Positions 29,024 to 38,554 of a stretch of DNA of 64,000 bases are shown in pieces (within the stretch, counting starts at the first letter, position 1; the number at the start of each line of letters is the position of its first letter). A program made the translations under genes and the position numbers. Source of the DNA: Bradyrhizobium erythrophlei (GTDB taxonomy: Bacteria > Pseudomonadota > Alphaproteobacteria > Rhizobiales > Xanthobacteraceae); the NCBI RefSeq assembly GCF_900129425.1, contig NZ_LT670817.1, positions 5,704,001-5,768,000 on the forward strand. The letters are read 5' to 3'. The notes under the pieces are model-generated. The model searched no databases. It was not told the DNA's origin and saw only the letters and a list, made by a program, of their open reading frames with translations.

Positions 29024-29302
29024 ATGACTATCAGCACCCGCCATCTTGTCATCGCCACTGCCTTCGCGGTCCTGGCGTGTGGCCTCGGCGGCTGCGGAAC
29101 CATCAACGAAAAGCTCGCAGACGGATTAGCAGATTACGTCCCCCTGTGGGCCGGTGGTTTGCCTGCCGACGCTCCGCCCCGCCCCGGCACCGCGAAATAC
29201 GATGAGTTCATGCGAGAGCGGGAAAAAAAGCGCCTGGAACCTGCAGCGGCGAAGGATGAGGCGGCCAGGTCAGACTCGTCATCATTGGAACCAGTGCACT
29301 AG
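29024..29302 (+). CDS. Small putative lipoprotein
   Basis: 92 residues from ATG 29024. A short positively charged start and hydrophobic core are followed by the lipobox LGGC near residues 21-24. The mature part is Pro- and Lys/Glu-rich (LPADAPPRPGTAKYDEFMRE). It is probably anchored in the outer membrane. The function is unknown. A frameshifted remnant of the same gene lies at 58085-58200 in front of the second epimerase copy, so the gene belongs to the duplicated block. Confidence 0.65.
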   Translation: MTISTRHLVIATAFAVLACGLGGCGTINEKLADGLADYVPLWAGGLPADAPPRPGTAKYDEFMREREKKRLEPAAAKDEAARSDSSSLEPVH

Positions 29303-29439
29303 CGTGTGCTGACCCTTCTCAATCAACAACAATGGACCGCGAAGATCTGCTTGGCAATTGTGTGGATTGTCAGCGATGCTCTATCGTGGGGAAGCGCTTC
29401 GATGGAGCGATTCAAATTTGCACGGGAGGCAAGGGGCAG

Positions 29440-30306
29440 GTGGACGCAAAAACCCAGACCGAGCAAGGGAAAAGTCTGGTCATAGGTGGCACCGGCCTGG
29501 TCGGCGGCTATATCGTCGAGCACCTCCTGCGTGTCAACCAGCGGCCGTTCGTCTTGTCGAGGTCGCCGCAGGGCGGGCCGGGGGTTGATTGGTTCCGTGG
29601 AGATCTGGAGAAGCCAGAGACGCTGAATTTCCCACCGTTTGCCACCCTGTATTGTACCGCTGACGCCGTTCTCCTGGCGAACGCGCTTCCGCGGCTCTTA
29701 AATCTGTCATTGAAGCGAGTTGTCGCATTCAGCTCGACCAGCGTCATGACAAAACAGGACACGGAAGTTGCCAGCGAGCGGGCCACGATCAAGCGACTCG
29801 CCGACGCAGAGCAAAGGATCGCGGCGGAATGTGAGCAGCAGAACGTTAGCTGGACGATACTGCGCCCCACCCTGATCTACGCTGAGGGTCGCGATACCAA
29901 TATCACGCCGTTGTCGCGGCTTATCCGCCGATTCGGTTTCATGCCGCTTGTCGGGCAAGCATCCGGCTTGCGGCAGCCGGTGCACGCGGAAGATCTGGCA
30001 ATCGGAGCCCTCGCCGCCGCATCGAGCCGCGCCGCCGTCAACAAGATCTATTCGCTGCCGGGCGGGGAAACGCTCTCGTACCGGGAAATGATCGGCCGAA
30101 TTTTTGACGCACTGCGATTGCCCAGGCGCACTATCTCCGTGCCCTCTTTTCTTTGGAGAGCCGGCTTTGTTCTGGCGAAGCCGCTTTTTCCGAGCGCAAA
30201 TGTAGCGATGGGCACCCGCATGATGAAAGACATGGCATTCGATCCAGGACCTGCAATTCGGGACTTCGGCTGGAGCCCGCGGAATTTCAAACCCGTATTC
30301 GACTAG
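29440..30306 (+). CDS. NAD-dependent epimerase/dehydratase-family protein, copy A
   Basis: 288 residues from GTG 29440, preceded by GGAGG. This start gives exactly the same length as copy B at 58380, and the sequence upstream of it differs from copy B by frame-changing indels. An ATG at 29332 would add 36 residues. The N-terminal LVIGGTGLVGGYIVEHLL is an NAD(P)-binding motif. Later come VAFSSTSV, LRPTLIYAEGRDTNITPLSR and YSLPGGETLSYREM. It resembles atypical SDR proteins (NDUFA9/complex I-type and sugar epimerases). The substrate is unknown. It converges on the purU pseudogene. Confidence 0.8.
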   Translation: MDAKTQTEQGKSLVIGGTGLVGGYIVEHLLRVNQRPFVLSRSPQGGPGVDWFRGDLEKPETLNFPPFATLYCTADAVLLANALPRLLNLSLKRVVAFSSTSVMTKQDTEVASERATIKRLADAEQRIAAECEQQNVSWTILRPTLIYAEGRDTNITPLSRLIRRFGFMPLVGQASGLRQPVHAEDLAIGALAAASSRAAVNKIYSLPGGETLSYREMIGRIFDALRLPRRTISVPSFLWRAGFVLAKPLFPSANVAMGTRMMKDMAFDPGPAIRDFGWSPRNFKPVFD

Positions 30307-30341
30307 CAGCAGTTCCCGCGAACAGGTTGCCCCCGGGCTCC

Positions 30342-31193
30342 TCAATCCACGAACACCACGGTCTTGCGCCGTTGAGGATCACGCGGTCCTCCAGGTGATA
30401 GCGTATCGCACGCGCCAGCACGCGGCGTTCGATGTCGCGTCCCTTGCGGACGAGATCGTCGGGCGTGTCGCGATGGCTGATGCGCTCGACGTCCTGGTCG
30501 ATGATCGGGCCCTCATCGAGGTCGCTGGTGACGTAATGCGCGGTGGCACCGATCAGTTTGACGCCGCGCTCGTGCGCCTGATGGTAGGGCCGCGCGCCCT
30601 TGAAGCCCGGCAGGAACGAGTGATGGATGTTGATGCAGCGCCCCGAAAGCTTCGCCGACATCTCGTCCGAGAGGATTTGCATGTAGCGCGCAAGCACGAC
30701 GAGATCGGTTTTTGTCTGCCCGGCCAAATCCCAGATCGCGGTCTCCTGCTCGCGCCTGGTCTCCTTCGTCACCGGCAAATAGTGAAACGGGATGTCGCCG
30801 AAATCGAGATTGCTGTAGGTCTCGCGCGGGTGATTGGAGACGATGGCGGTCGGAATCATCTCGAGTTCGCCGGTGCGCCAGCGATACAGGAGATCGGCGA
30901 GGCAGTGATCGGATTTGGAGACCAGCAGCATCACCCGGCGGCGGGTGGCGCGGTCGCGCATCTGCCAGTCCATGCCGAAGCGCTCCGCGATCGCCGTGAA
31001 CCCGGTCTGCAGCGTTGCCAGATTGACCGCCAGATCGGCGGCGTTGAAGACGACCCGCATGAAGAAGTGACCGGTCTCGACATCGTTGAACTGCTGGGCG
31101 TCGAGAATGTTCTGCCCATTATGGGCCAGGAAAGTTGAAACAGCCGAGACGATCCGGACAGGACAGCGTCAACACGTATCGATGGTCGGGCAT
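30342..31193 (-). pseudogene. purU: Broken purU (formyltetrahydrofolate deformylase), copy A
   Basis: The span equals copy B at 59287-60150 minus 12 bases. Eleven bases (GCCGGGGCGAT in copy B, around 60109-60119) are missing near the 5' end. One G is missing near the 3' end (CTTGCGCCG against CTTGCGGCCG, at about 30366). The first loss breaks the ACT domain. The second scrambles the C-terminus. A residual frame from 31060 to 30287 still encodes the hydrolase domain, including INIHHSFLPGF, with an altered 30-residue tail, so a truncated product cannot be excluded. Confidence 0.85.
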
Positions 31194-31349
31194 GGAGCAG
31201 CTTGTCTATCATTCGAAAATGGCATCGCTGACCTCGAGCGAATTCAAATTGCTACTGAAGCTTCACGAAGCCGACGATCTCGACCGAGCAACGGCTGAGC
31301 GGCTGATCATACAAATCTTCGGTTCATTAATGAAATATCCCGGATTGGG

Positions 31350-32582
31350 TTAGCTGCCGGCCTGGCCCCCGCGGGCGGGGCCGGGTTCTGCCAGAACCAG
31401 AATCTGCCTCGCGGCCATCTCGGGCGAGAACATGCTGCGGCCGAGTTGCTTTCCCCGTTCGGCCATCGATTTGCGCAGGGCATCGTCGTCCGCCAGTTCC
31501 TCGGCCAGCCGCTTCAACTCGTTGACGAAGTAACCAACATAGACCCTCCCCACGCCGTTGTCTTCGATCAGGCGCTGGACGTCCGTCCCGGCGTTGACGC
31601 GCGCCAGCACCGGCAGACCGTACTGCATGTAGGAGACGAATTTCCCGGGAACGTTATGGGTCTTGTGATCCGGATGCAGCGCGACCAGCCCAACCTCGCA
31701 TTGTGCGAGCAGGCCGGGGATTTCGGAGGGGTCGATCTCATCGAAAAACAGCACGTTGTTCAGATCCCGTGACACTCTTTCCGTCTCGAGTTTCGAGAAT
31801 TCGGAGCCGCGACCCACGAGGAGGAACCCGATATCGCCGCGATGGCGCAGGCTTTGGATCAGCTCCACAAAAATTTCAATGCCTTGGGCTACGCCCATGT
31901 TGCCGATATAGACGAATATCTTGCGACCGGCCAACGAGGTGCGGGCAATCTGGATGCTGCACCCGACGTTTGGCGTCGTCGCCAGCCAGTTGTGCAGCAC
32001 TTCGATCCGCCGGTGAGCGGATTTCGTCCAGCTCGGCAAGTAGGCTAGGTTCGATTCGGTTTGCACTCCGATCGTATCAGCGACCGCATACTGGAACGCG
32101 GCGACCGCCTTAAACAGGAAGTAGACCGGCCCCTTCTTGATAATGCCCAGGTCGACCGCCCATTCGGGAAAGATGTCGCGCAGGATGAGATAGGTCCGCG
32201 CCTCGGATGCCCGGCGTAACGCCCAGATCAGCGGCCCGAAGAAGATCGGCGGCGAATACCACACGATAAGGTCCCACTTCGTTGAACGAAACGGACTCCT
32301 GTGCACATTGCGCAGCATCGCGAATGGCAGCCACATTTCCGCAATCGCCCGCCGGAAGTGAGTAGCGGCACGCGTCGGCGGGGCCGCGATACGCAACACG
32401 TTAACGCCGTCGAGCTGTTCGACCTTCCAGGGTTCATCTGATGTCAGCGAAGGCACAATCACTACAGGCTGATGACCGAGCGCCGTGAATTGCTGTGCCA
32501 GATCCCGCAATTGAACCGCCGCCGAAGTCCGCAGCGGCGGATAGTCCGTCGAGATTAGGGCAATCTGCAAGCTGCGGCTCAT
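31350..32582 (-). CDS. WbuB-like family 4 glycosyltransferase
   Basis: 410 residues, GT-B. The N-terminal ALISTDYPPLRTSAAVQLRD and LILRDIFPEWAVDLGI are characteristic of the WbuB/WbjE group that transfers L-FucNAc. The donor domain carries IFVYIGNMGVAQGI, LLVGRGSE and a late NVPGKFVSYMQYGLPVLA. It is the last gene of the leftward fnlB-fnlA-methyltransferase-fnlC group, 63 bases after fnlC, which fits transfer of the FucNAc made there. Acceptor specificity is inference. Confidence 0.82.
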   Translation of the reverse strand: MSRSLQIALISTDYPPLRTSAAVQLRDLAQQFTALGHQPVVIVPSLTSDEPWKVEQLDGVNVLRIAAPPTRAATHFRRAIAEMWLPFAMLRNVHRSPFRSTKWDLIVWYSPPIFFGPLIWALRRASEARTYLILRDIFPEWAVDLGIIKKGPVYFLFKAVAAFQYAVADTIGVQTESNLAYLPSWTKSAHRRIEVLHNWLATTPNVGCSIQIARTSLAGRKIFVYIGNMGVAQGIEIFVELIQSLRHRGDIGFLLVGRGSEFSKLETERVSRDLNNVLFFDEIDPSEIPGLLAQCEVGLVALHPDHKTHNVPGKFVSYMQYGLPVLARVNAGTDVQRLIEDNGVGRVYVGYFVNELKRLAEELADDDALRKSMAERGKQLGRSMFSPEMAARQILVLAEPGPARGGQAGS

Positions 32583-32645
32583 GTCGGTGACTTCGAAGGA
32601 ACGAACAACACGCGGGGCGGTTGCCCGCGACGCGAGAGGCGAACG

Positions 32646-33728
32646 TCAAAAGAAATTGGTGATCTGGGTCCGGATCGCGTTCACAACCACTGCCGAAGGC
32701 GAATAATCCTCTTCGAATTCGTACCTGGCGCCCCACGGCAAGCTGACCGCCAGCGTCACTGCCTCGACGATATTTTCCGCTTCCATCCCCGAAACGATCG
32801 TGGCTCCGCTCTCGAGCGTTTCCATGCGTTCGGTCGCCATGCGCAGACTCACATTGGGGACTTTGTAGAACAGACCCTCTTCGGCCGCGGTACCGGAGTC
32901 GGAGAGCACGCAGAACGCTTGCTTGAGCAGCTGGTTGAAGTCGTAAAATCCGAGGGGCGCCATGATTCGAATGTTGGGCGGCACCGCGATTCCGCTCAGC
33001 TTGCTGGTGGTGCGAGGATGCATCGGGAAGATAATTTCGCGCTTGAGCCGCTGGTTTAGTATGCCGAGCGCCTTGAAAATATTGCCGAGGTTCTCGGGAT
33101 TGTCGACGTTCTCGCTGCGATGCGCCGTGACGAGAATGTAGTTCTTCGGCTCCAGCTTCAGCCGCTTCAGGATGTCGCTTTTCTCTATCTCGGGCGCGAA
33201 GGCACGCATGGCCTCAAACGTCGTGTTGCCGGTCACAATGATCTTGGACGGATGAATGCCCTCGCGCAGCAGGTTTTCACGGTGATAGCGGTTGTACGGC
33301 AGCAGGATATTGCTGATGTGATCAATCAAGATGCGATTGCGTTGCTCCGGCATGCGGCGATCCCACGCTCGAAGGCCGGCTTCCATGTGGAAAATCTTGA
33401 TACCGCGATGCGCCGCTGGCAACACGCTGAGGCCGCTATAGGTGTCGCCGAGGATCAATAACGCATCCGGCTTCACCTTTTCCATCAAGGCGTCCGACTT
33501 GATAATCACGTCCGCCACCTCTGGTCCATAACCGGAAGTGTCAATATCGAGCTCATAGTCTGGCTTTCGCAGCTTCAAATCCTTGAAGAAAAAGTCACGA
33601 AGCTCGGGGGTGAAATTCTGCCCGGTATGAACCATCACGTGGTCGAAGTTCAACTCGTCGAGCTTCTTCAGCGTCGCCCACATCTTGATCATTTCCGGGC
33701 GCGTCCCGAAAATCGACATAACCTTCAT
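32646..33728 (-). CDS. fnlC: UDP-HexNAc 2-epimerase of the UDP-L-FucNAc pathway
   Basis: 360 residues of the WecB/UDP-GlcNAc 2-epimerase family. FGTRPEMIKM begins the protein, HMEAGLRAWDRRMPEQRNR and VTAHRSENV lie in the middle, and SDSGTAAEEG contains the nucleotide-binding loop. It lies in one group with fnlA and fnlB, which identifies it as the third enzyme (C2 epimerisation to UDP-N-acetyl-L-fucosamine) rather than the ManNAc-forming WecB. It is flanked by the C-methyltransferase (49 bases upstream) and the glycosyltransferase. Confidence 0.88.
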   Translation of the reverse strand: MKVMSIFGTRPEMIKMWATLKKLDELNFDHVMVHTGQNFTPELRDFFFKDLKLRKPDYELDIDTSGYGPEVADVIIKSDALMEKVKPDALLILGDTYSGLSVLPAAHRGIKIFHMEAGLRAWDRRMPEQRNRILIDHISNILLPYNRYHRENLLREGIHPSKIIVTGNTTFEAMRAFAPEIEKSDILKRLKLEPKNYILVTAHRSENVDNPENLGNIFKALGILNQRLKREIIFPMHPRTTSKLSGIAVPPNIRIMAPLGFYDFNQLLKQAFCVLSDSGTAAEEGLFYKVPNVSLRMATERMETLESGATIVSGMEAENIVEAVTLAVSLPWGARYEFEEDYSPSAVVVNAIRTQITNFF

Positions 33729-33777
33729 TTGCGTGTTCCGTGCGTCGGTTGAATCGCGGCGTCAGGCCGGTTTATCG

Positions 33778-35046
33778 TTACGGTGCGGGGGGCGGAAAAA
33801 TCGAGACCTTGGGCAGCGGAAGAATCATCCGCCCGCCCCTGGCCAGATAGCTTGCATTCTTTTTACGGATTTCATCAAAGAAACTCCAAGCGAAAATCAG
33901 CAGATAGTCCGGTGGATCATCACGTCCGAGGACCGAGCTTGTAAATATCTCGAAATGCGATCTCGGCGTGTAGAACGAAGCTTTCGCCGGCGCGTCGTCG
34001 ATCATGTAATCCAGATGATCATGGTTGATGCCGCAATACTGGATCATGGTGTTGGCACGGCCCGAGGCGCCGTAACCGGATATTCGCTTGCCCTGCCCCC
34101 GCAGATCTCTGAGCAGTCCAATCAGTTCGTCGCGGTGTGCGGCGACAGTATCAGAGAACGCCAGGAAGGTCTCGTACCGGTCAAATCCCCGCGCTCGCTC
34201 CTCTGCCTCGAGTGCGACGACCGCGGGCGATACCGAAGCGCTGTGCTTGCTGCCTTTCTTGCACGCATAAAACCTGATCGAACCGGCATGGATCGGTATC
34301 GGCTTTATGTCGAACACCATCATGTCATACCGGGCGAGATGATTGACCGCGGACAGCAGCGAATAATAGTAAAGGTGCTCGTGATAGATCATGTCGTATT
34401 GCAGTTCGTCGATCACCTTGCCGAGGTAATGAACCTCAAAGGCAAACACGCCCTCTGGATGCAGCGCTTCGGCGACTGCCCGGGTCGTCCCCTGAATGTC
34501 CGGGATGTGCGCGTAGACGTTGTTGGCCATAATCAGGTCGACCTTGCCATGTTCGGCGACAACGGCGCGCGCGACCTCTTCCGTGAAATAATTATTGATC
34601 ACCTTGACCCGGGAATCATCGATGGTGGCGACCACGTTTGAGGCAGGATCGACACCAATAACGGTCCGGATGCCCTCGTCCGCCAACGGACGCAGCAGCA
34701 CGCCATCATTGCAGCCGAATTCGAGCACGGTGGCTCCGGCCGGGTCGAGAAAACGCCGCGTTACCTCGGCGGCGTATTCCCTAAAGTGGTCGCGCAGAGT
34801 GCCGATCGACGACGAGAAATAGAAGTAGTCCCGAAACATCACGTCGGCCGGAACCTTGTCGGTGACCTGCACGGCGTAACAATCCTTGCAGAAGTGCAGC
34901 CGCATCGGAAAGGTGCGCTCGGTCGCGAACTGCTCGGGCTTCAGGAACGCGCCGGCGAGGCCGACCTTGCCGAAATCCATCACCAACCCAAGCCGTTTGC
35001 TGTCGCAGAAGGCACAGACAGGCTGATTGGAACCGCTCAGGTCCAT
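33778..35046 (-). CDS. Sugar C-methyltransferase-like class I SAM methyltransferase
   Basis: 422 residues in three parts. An N-terminal zinc-finger-like region has CAFCDSKRLG near residue 11 and CKDCYAV near 54. The SAM domain contains VLEFGCNDGVLLRPLADEG. The C-terminal domain has ISGYGASGRANTMIQYCG. This is the TylC3/NovU arrangement that C-methylates 4-keto-deoxysugar nucleotides. Some members act differently, so product identity is open. It lies between fnlA and fnlC in the same leftward group, suggesting action on a keto intermediate. Confidence 0.85.
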   Translation of the reverse strand: MDLSGSNQPVCAFCDSKRLGLVMDFGKVGLAGAFLKPEQFATERTFPMRLHFCKDCYAVQVTDKVPADVMFRDYFYFSSSIGTLRDHFREYAAEVTRRFLDPAGATVLEFGCNDGVLLRPLADEGIRTVIGVDPASNVVATIDDSRVKVINNYFTEEVARAVVAEHGKVDLIMANNVYAHIPDIQGTTRAVAEALHPEGVFAFEVHYLGKVIDELQYDMIYHEHLYYYSLLSAVNHLARYDMMVFDIKPIPIHAGSIRFYACKKGSKHSASVSPAVVALEAEERARGFDRYETFLAFSDTVAAHRDELIGLLRDLRGQGKRISGYGASGRANTMIQYCGINHDHLDYMIDDAPAKASFYTPRSHFEIFTSSVLGRDDPPDYLLIFAWSFFDEIRKKNASYLARGGRMILPLPKVSIFPPPAP

Positions 35047-35152
35047 AGTATAGATTTCCTATCTCTTGCCGCTAACCGGCGGCATCCGTCGCGGATGTCC
35101 TCGTGAGGCGACTACCACAATCGCTCCGCCAGGTCGATTGTCGAAAAAGACC

Positions 35153-36190
35153 CTATATTTCGGCGATAGCCGCGTCCTGTCCCCGCAGGTGCCGCTGAAT
35201 GAAATCAAGCTTGAGCAGCAGTTCCTTCACCCCGGCCACGCTCAAACGCTCGGTGTTATGCGACGTGTAGTCGTCGAGCGTTGATATCTGCTTTTCGCCG
35301 TCGGTAAAATACATAGCGTAATTGAGGTCCCTGTTATCAGCCGGGATACGGTAATATTGTTTCATATCCTCGACCCTCGCCATCTCCTCACGCGACACCA
35401 GGGATTCGTACAGCTTCTCACCGTGGCGGGTTCCGACGATCTGGATCGGATTGTCGGCGTTGAAAATCTCCTTGAGCGCCTGCACTAGATCGCCGATCGT
35501 CGCAGCGGGAGCCTTCTGGACGAAGATGTCGCCCTGCTTCCCGTGACCATAGGCATGCAGCACCAAGTCCACGGAGTCGTCGAGCGACATCAGGAAGCGG
35601 GTCATGTTGGGGTCGGTGATCGTGAGCGGCTTGCCGGCTTTGATCTGCGACACGAACAGCGGTATTACCGACCCTCGCGAAACCATGACGTTGCCGTAGC
35701 GCGTCGCACACAGCAGCGTTTCGGTCGATGATAGGCTGCGCGACTTCGCCACCATGACCTTTTCCATCAGCGCCTTGGTCTGCCCCATGGCGTTGATCGG
35801 ATAGACCGCCTTGTCGGTGCTGAGCACGACGACCCTCTCGACACCATTGGATATCGCCGCGCTCATGACGTTCTCGGTGCCCAGAATATTGGTCCGAACC
35901 GCCTCGAGCGGGTAGAACTCGCACGACGGCACCTGCTTCAGCGCGGCGGCGTGAAATACGTAATGCGCGCCCTTCAGCGCCTGGTGGATGCTGTCATAGG
36001 CGCGGACGTCGCCAATGTAGAACTTGAGCTTGGTATTGTTGAATGCCGAGCGCATCTCCTCCTGCTTCTTCTCGTCGCGGCTGAAGATACGTATCTCGGC
36101 AACGTCGGTTGCCAGAAAACCTCTCAGGATGTGCTGCCCGAAAGATCCTGTTCCGCCCGTGATCGCTATAACTTTGTCCGTAAACATCAT
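35153..36190 (-). CDS. fnlA: UDP-GlcNAc 4,6-dehydratase/5-epimerase of the FucNAc pathway
   Basis: 345 residues from ATG 36190, which overlaps the fnlB stop (ATGATG containing TGA). The SDR motif is ITGGTGSFGQHILRGFL. The catalytic position usually Tyr is Met (MGQTK), as in CapE/FnlA/WbjB enzymes. Late motifs GTRHGEKLYESLVSREE match CapE. It makes the UDP-4-keto-L-talo-configured intermediate used by FnlB and FnlC. Confidence 0.92.
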   Translation of the reverse strand: MMFTDKVIAITGGTGSFGQHILRGFLATDVAEIRIFSRDEKKQEEMRSAFNNTKLKFYIGDVRAYDSIHQALKGAHYVFHAAALKQVPSCEFYPLEAVRTNILGTENVMSAAISNGVERVVVLSTDKAVYPINAMGQTKALMEKVMVAKSRSLSSTETLLCATRYGNVMVSRGSVIPLFVSQIKAGKPLTITDPNMTRFLMSLDDSVDLVLHAYGHGKQGDIFVQKAPAATIGDLVQALKEIFNADNPIQIVGTRHGEKLYESLVSREEMARVEDMKQYYRIPADNRDLNYAMYFTDGEKQISTLDDYTSHNTERLSVAGVKELLLKLDFIQRHLRGQDAAIAEI

Positions 36191-37077
36191 GTCCTCGTCG
36201 AACCAAAACGGTCGCAATACATCAAGTCGACCAGCGTCGGCCAGTCGGGCGCGACGTAGCCGGTTGCCTTCTCGAACCGGGCAGCGACGAGCGTGCGATC
36301 GGGATTTGCGCGGTCGTCCGGGATCAGTTCGATTTTCTTGCTGTAGCGGTTCGCCACCAGTCGCAGCAGATCGAACTTCGAAATCGGCGGGGTTGCCACG
36401 TGATAGACGCCGTGCAGACCAGGGCGCGGGATCACGACATCCCTGATGAGGTCAGCAAGCACAATCGTCGGAAATCCTGAGAAAATCGCCCGTGTGTAGC
36501 AGTTACATCGTCCCTGCTGCGACAAAAACCACTCTAGCAGTCCACTCTTAGATTGCAATTCGTGCCCGATAATCGAACTCCGCAACGTGATCGCATGCGG
36601 CTCGGTGACTTCGCCCAATAGCTTCGATATTCCGTAGACATCGTTCGCATCCGGAGGATCGTCCTCGGTGTAGGCGCCACGAGCCCCTGAAAAGACGCCG
36701 TCCGAACTGATCTGGATCAGGCGGGAACCGAACAGCCGACAGAAATGCGCGAGATGCCGCGGCAGCACCGAATAAACCGCGATTGATCGCATTGGATCGC
36801 CGGGGGCCGGCCGCCCGACGGCAATGCAATTCACGACCGCGTCTGGACGGACCGTAGCGAATAAACTGGCCAGAGCATCCGGTTTCTCGATATCCGCGAC
36901 TACGGCAAGTTGCGCTGCCTGCTCGGGCGCGAACAGCTCGCGGGAAGATTCCCGGCGTATTGTTCCGACGACCTGAGCAGCCGGTGCTTTCGACATCGAT
37001 CGAAACACCGCATTGCCAAGCAGTCCCGTTGCGCCGAGAACGAGAATCTTCACCACATTATTCGCCAAAAACGCCAC
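36187..37077 (-). CDS. fnlB: RmlD-like reductase of the UDP-L-FucNAc pathway
   Basis: 296 residues of the RmlD/SDR group. The N-terminal ILVLGATGLLGNAVFRSM binds NAD(P)H. The serine region is QISSDGVFSGARG and the catalytic Tyr/Lys lie in YGISKLLGE. It reduces the 4-keto intermediate made by FnlA. It is the first gene of the leftward group, preceded by the intergenic region at 37078-37330, where a promoter must lie. Codon usage looks a little less GC-biased than in the core genes at the left. Confidence 0.88.
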   Translation of the reverse strand: MAFLANNVVKILVLGATGLLGNAVFRSMSKAPAAQVVGTIRRESSRELFAPEQAAQLAVVADIEKPDALASLFATVRPDAVVNCIAVGRPAPGDPMRSIAVYSVLPRHLAHFCRLFGSRLIQISSDGVFSGARGAYTEDDPPDANDVYGISKLLGEVTEPHAITLRSSIIGHELQSKSGLLEWFLSQQGRCNCYTRAIFSGFPTIVLADLIRDVVIPRPGLHGVYHVATPPISKFDLLRLVANRYSKKIELIPDDRANPDRTLVAARFEKATGYVAPDWPTLVDLMYCDRFGSTRT

Positions 37078-37330
37078 TGATGGATGGAGCGGATCGTACT
37101 CCGCGCGTTCAACACTTTAGGCCGTTCCCACTGCGGACTGCGGGTTCATACTCGTCATTACCGTTGCGGTACTAAATATTGCCGGTTGCCTGATCAAGCA
37201 GGCTGCAAACGAAATTGCAAGCTTCGACAACCGTGATATTAGCGCGGCAGCGACTGATGGAAGTCACCGCACTCAGACGGTTGCCACGGGGTTGATATAT
37301 TGGCCAAAATCTACACGAAACCGCCGCTTC

Positions 37331-38508
37331 TGGATGGCTTTGATCGGCCTGATCTTGGCAAACCTGGGGCTTGGCTGTTTTTTCGAGTTCACACCTGACT
37401 TTTCGCAGGTCATCGCCAAAAATGACATCGACCAGAGATAGGCGGGGCCTACCAGGCCCCCGTGAATTTTGGCCCAAAGACGGGATATCGCCTGCCGACC
37501 GATTCGGGCCAAGGGCCTTCATCCTCGAAGTTGATGGTGTTCGAGGACGGTCGTGCTCTTGGACCCCCGCACCACCCTGCATAAGGACATCCGAGAACAA
37601 GGTGGCGGACGATTTTCCCATTGGGGCGACACCATCATTTTTTCGACGCCCGACGGAACCGACCCCCGCACTAACGGCCGGGTCCACTCAATCAGGGCAT
37701 CAACGGAGGTGAAACCGCAGCTGCAGCTTCTGCTGGCTGCCATTCTGACGCTCGCGGATATTGCGTTTCTGGTCCTGTTCCGAAAGTACGTCCTTTTTCT
37801 CTTGCGGACGCGGCGCGCACTCCTCCTTGCAGGACTGGCTGTTTCGCTCGTCCTGCTGGCGGCGCTGTCGGCGTTTGGCCTATTCGGCGCGATCGTCGTC
37901 GCGAAGAACGGCCCGCCGAAGGATGGAGCACTCGCCCTTCAAACCCTGCAGCATGCGCTGCTTGGCTGCCTGACATCGATCGGCATCTGGGCGTCGGGCG
38001 CGGGCATTACCCGGCTGATCCTGCGCGACCCGCGCAGCAGCCCGGCACAGGTCCTGATCCCAGCCTTTCCTGCCGGCGTCGTGTTGCTTGCCATGCTGCT
38101 CGTCGTCGCACTGGTCGTTCCCTGGGGCCGGTCTGTTGCATTGGCCCTGTGGTTGGCGTGCCTCATTCCCCTCCGGGGCTGGCGCCCACCCGGTCGACAG
38201 GTCGCTGCAGCCCTGACGGCGGCGCTCGGCATCGTCCCTTTCGCCATCGCTTTCGGAATATGGCTGGGTCTGCTGTGGCATGGGCCAACAGACACTCTCG
38301 CAGGATCGCCGTCGGGGGACTGACTTTCTACGCCGGAAGCAGTTCGTCGCTCGCCAGCCAACCCTATCCCAGCTTTGACCCGGGCTACGCAAATGCTGCA
38401 AGCCGCGGCTACTTCAACCTACTCTACCCCGCACTTGGAGCTGCCCTGCTCTATCTTCCGAACTTCGATCCGTTTCTATTCATCCTGGCGCGCGGCGGGA
38501 CCTCCTAA
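37331..38508 (+). pseudogene. Frameshifted membrane protein with a GGGRFSHW domain
   Basis: Successive frames give one plausible protein: an N-terminal hydrophobic helix (MALIGLILANLGLGCFFEF at 37334), then SSSKLMVFEDGRALGPPHHP ending in a stop. After a shift comes DIREQGGGRFSHWGDTIIFS and DPRTNGRVHSI, followed by about five transmembrane segments to 38323. After a further shift comes FDPGYANAASRGYFNLLYPA to 38508. The middle domain matches the intact small protein at 39787-40218. At least two or three frame breaks make this a pseudogene. Confidence 0.65.
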
Positions 38509-38554
38509 TTTGGAGTTGAGGCAGGATCGACACAAACTTAACGAAGTGCTGACG

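Larger units (their letters stand above)
29145..31219. repeat. Direct repeat of the lipoprotein-epimerase-purU block, left copy
   Basis: The block matches 58083-60176 in the same orientation. Identity is moderate in the lipoprotein tail and epimerase. It appears complete over 764 bases in purU (30369-31132 against 59315-60078): the products of two different reading frames agree throughout and the segment lengths are equal. Similarity ends just after ATTCGAAAA at 31219. Confidence 0.88.

Noticed and set aside
31194..31353. Short rightward frame starting MEQLVYHSKMASLTSSEF after the left purU copy
   Set aside because: Its first codons are duplicated purU upstream sequence and the rest has no recognisable family or clear ribosome binding site. 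A C-terminal fragment or chance frame is as likely as a gene.
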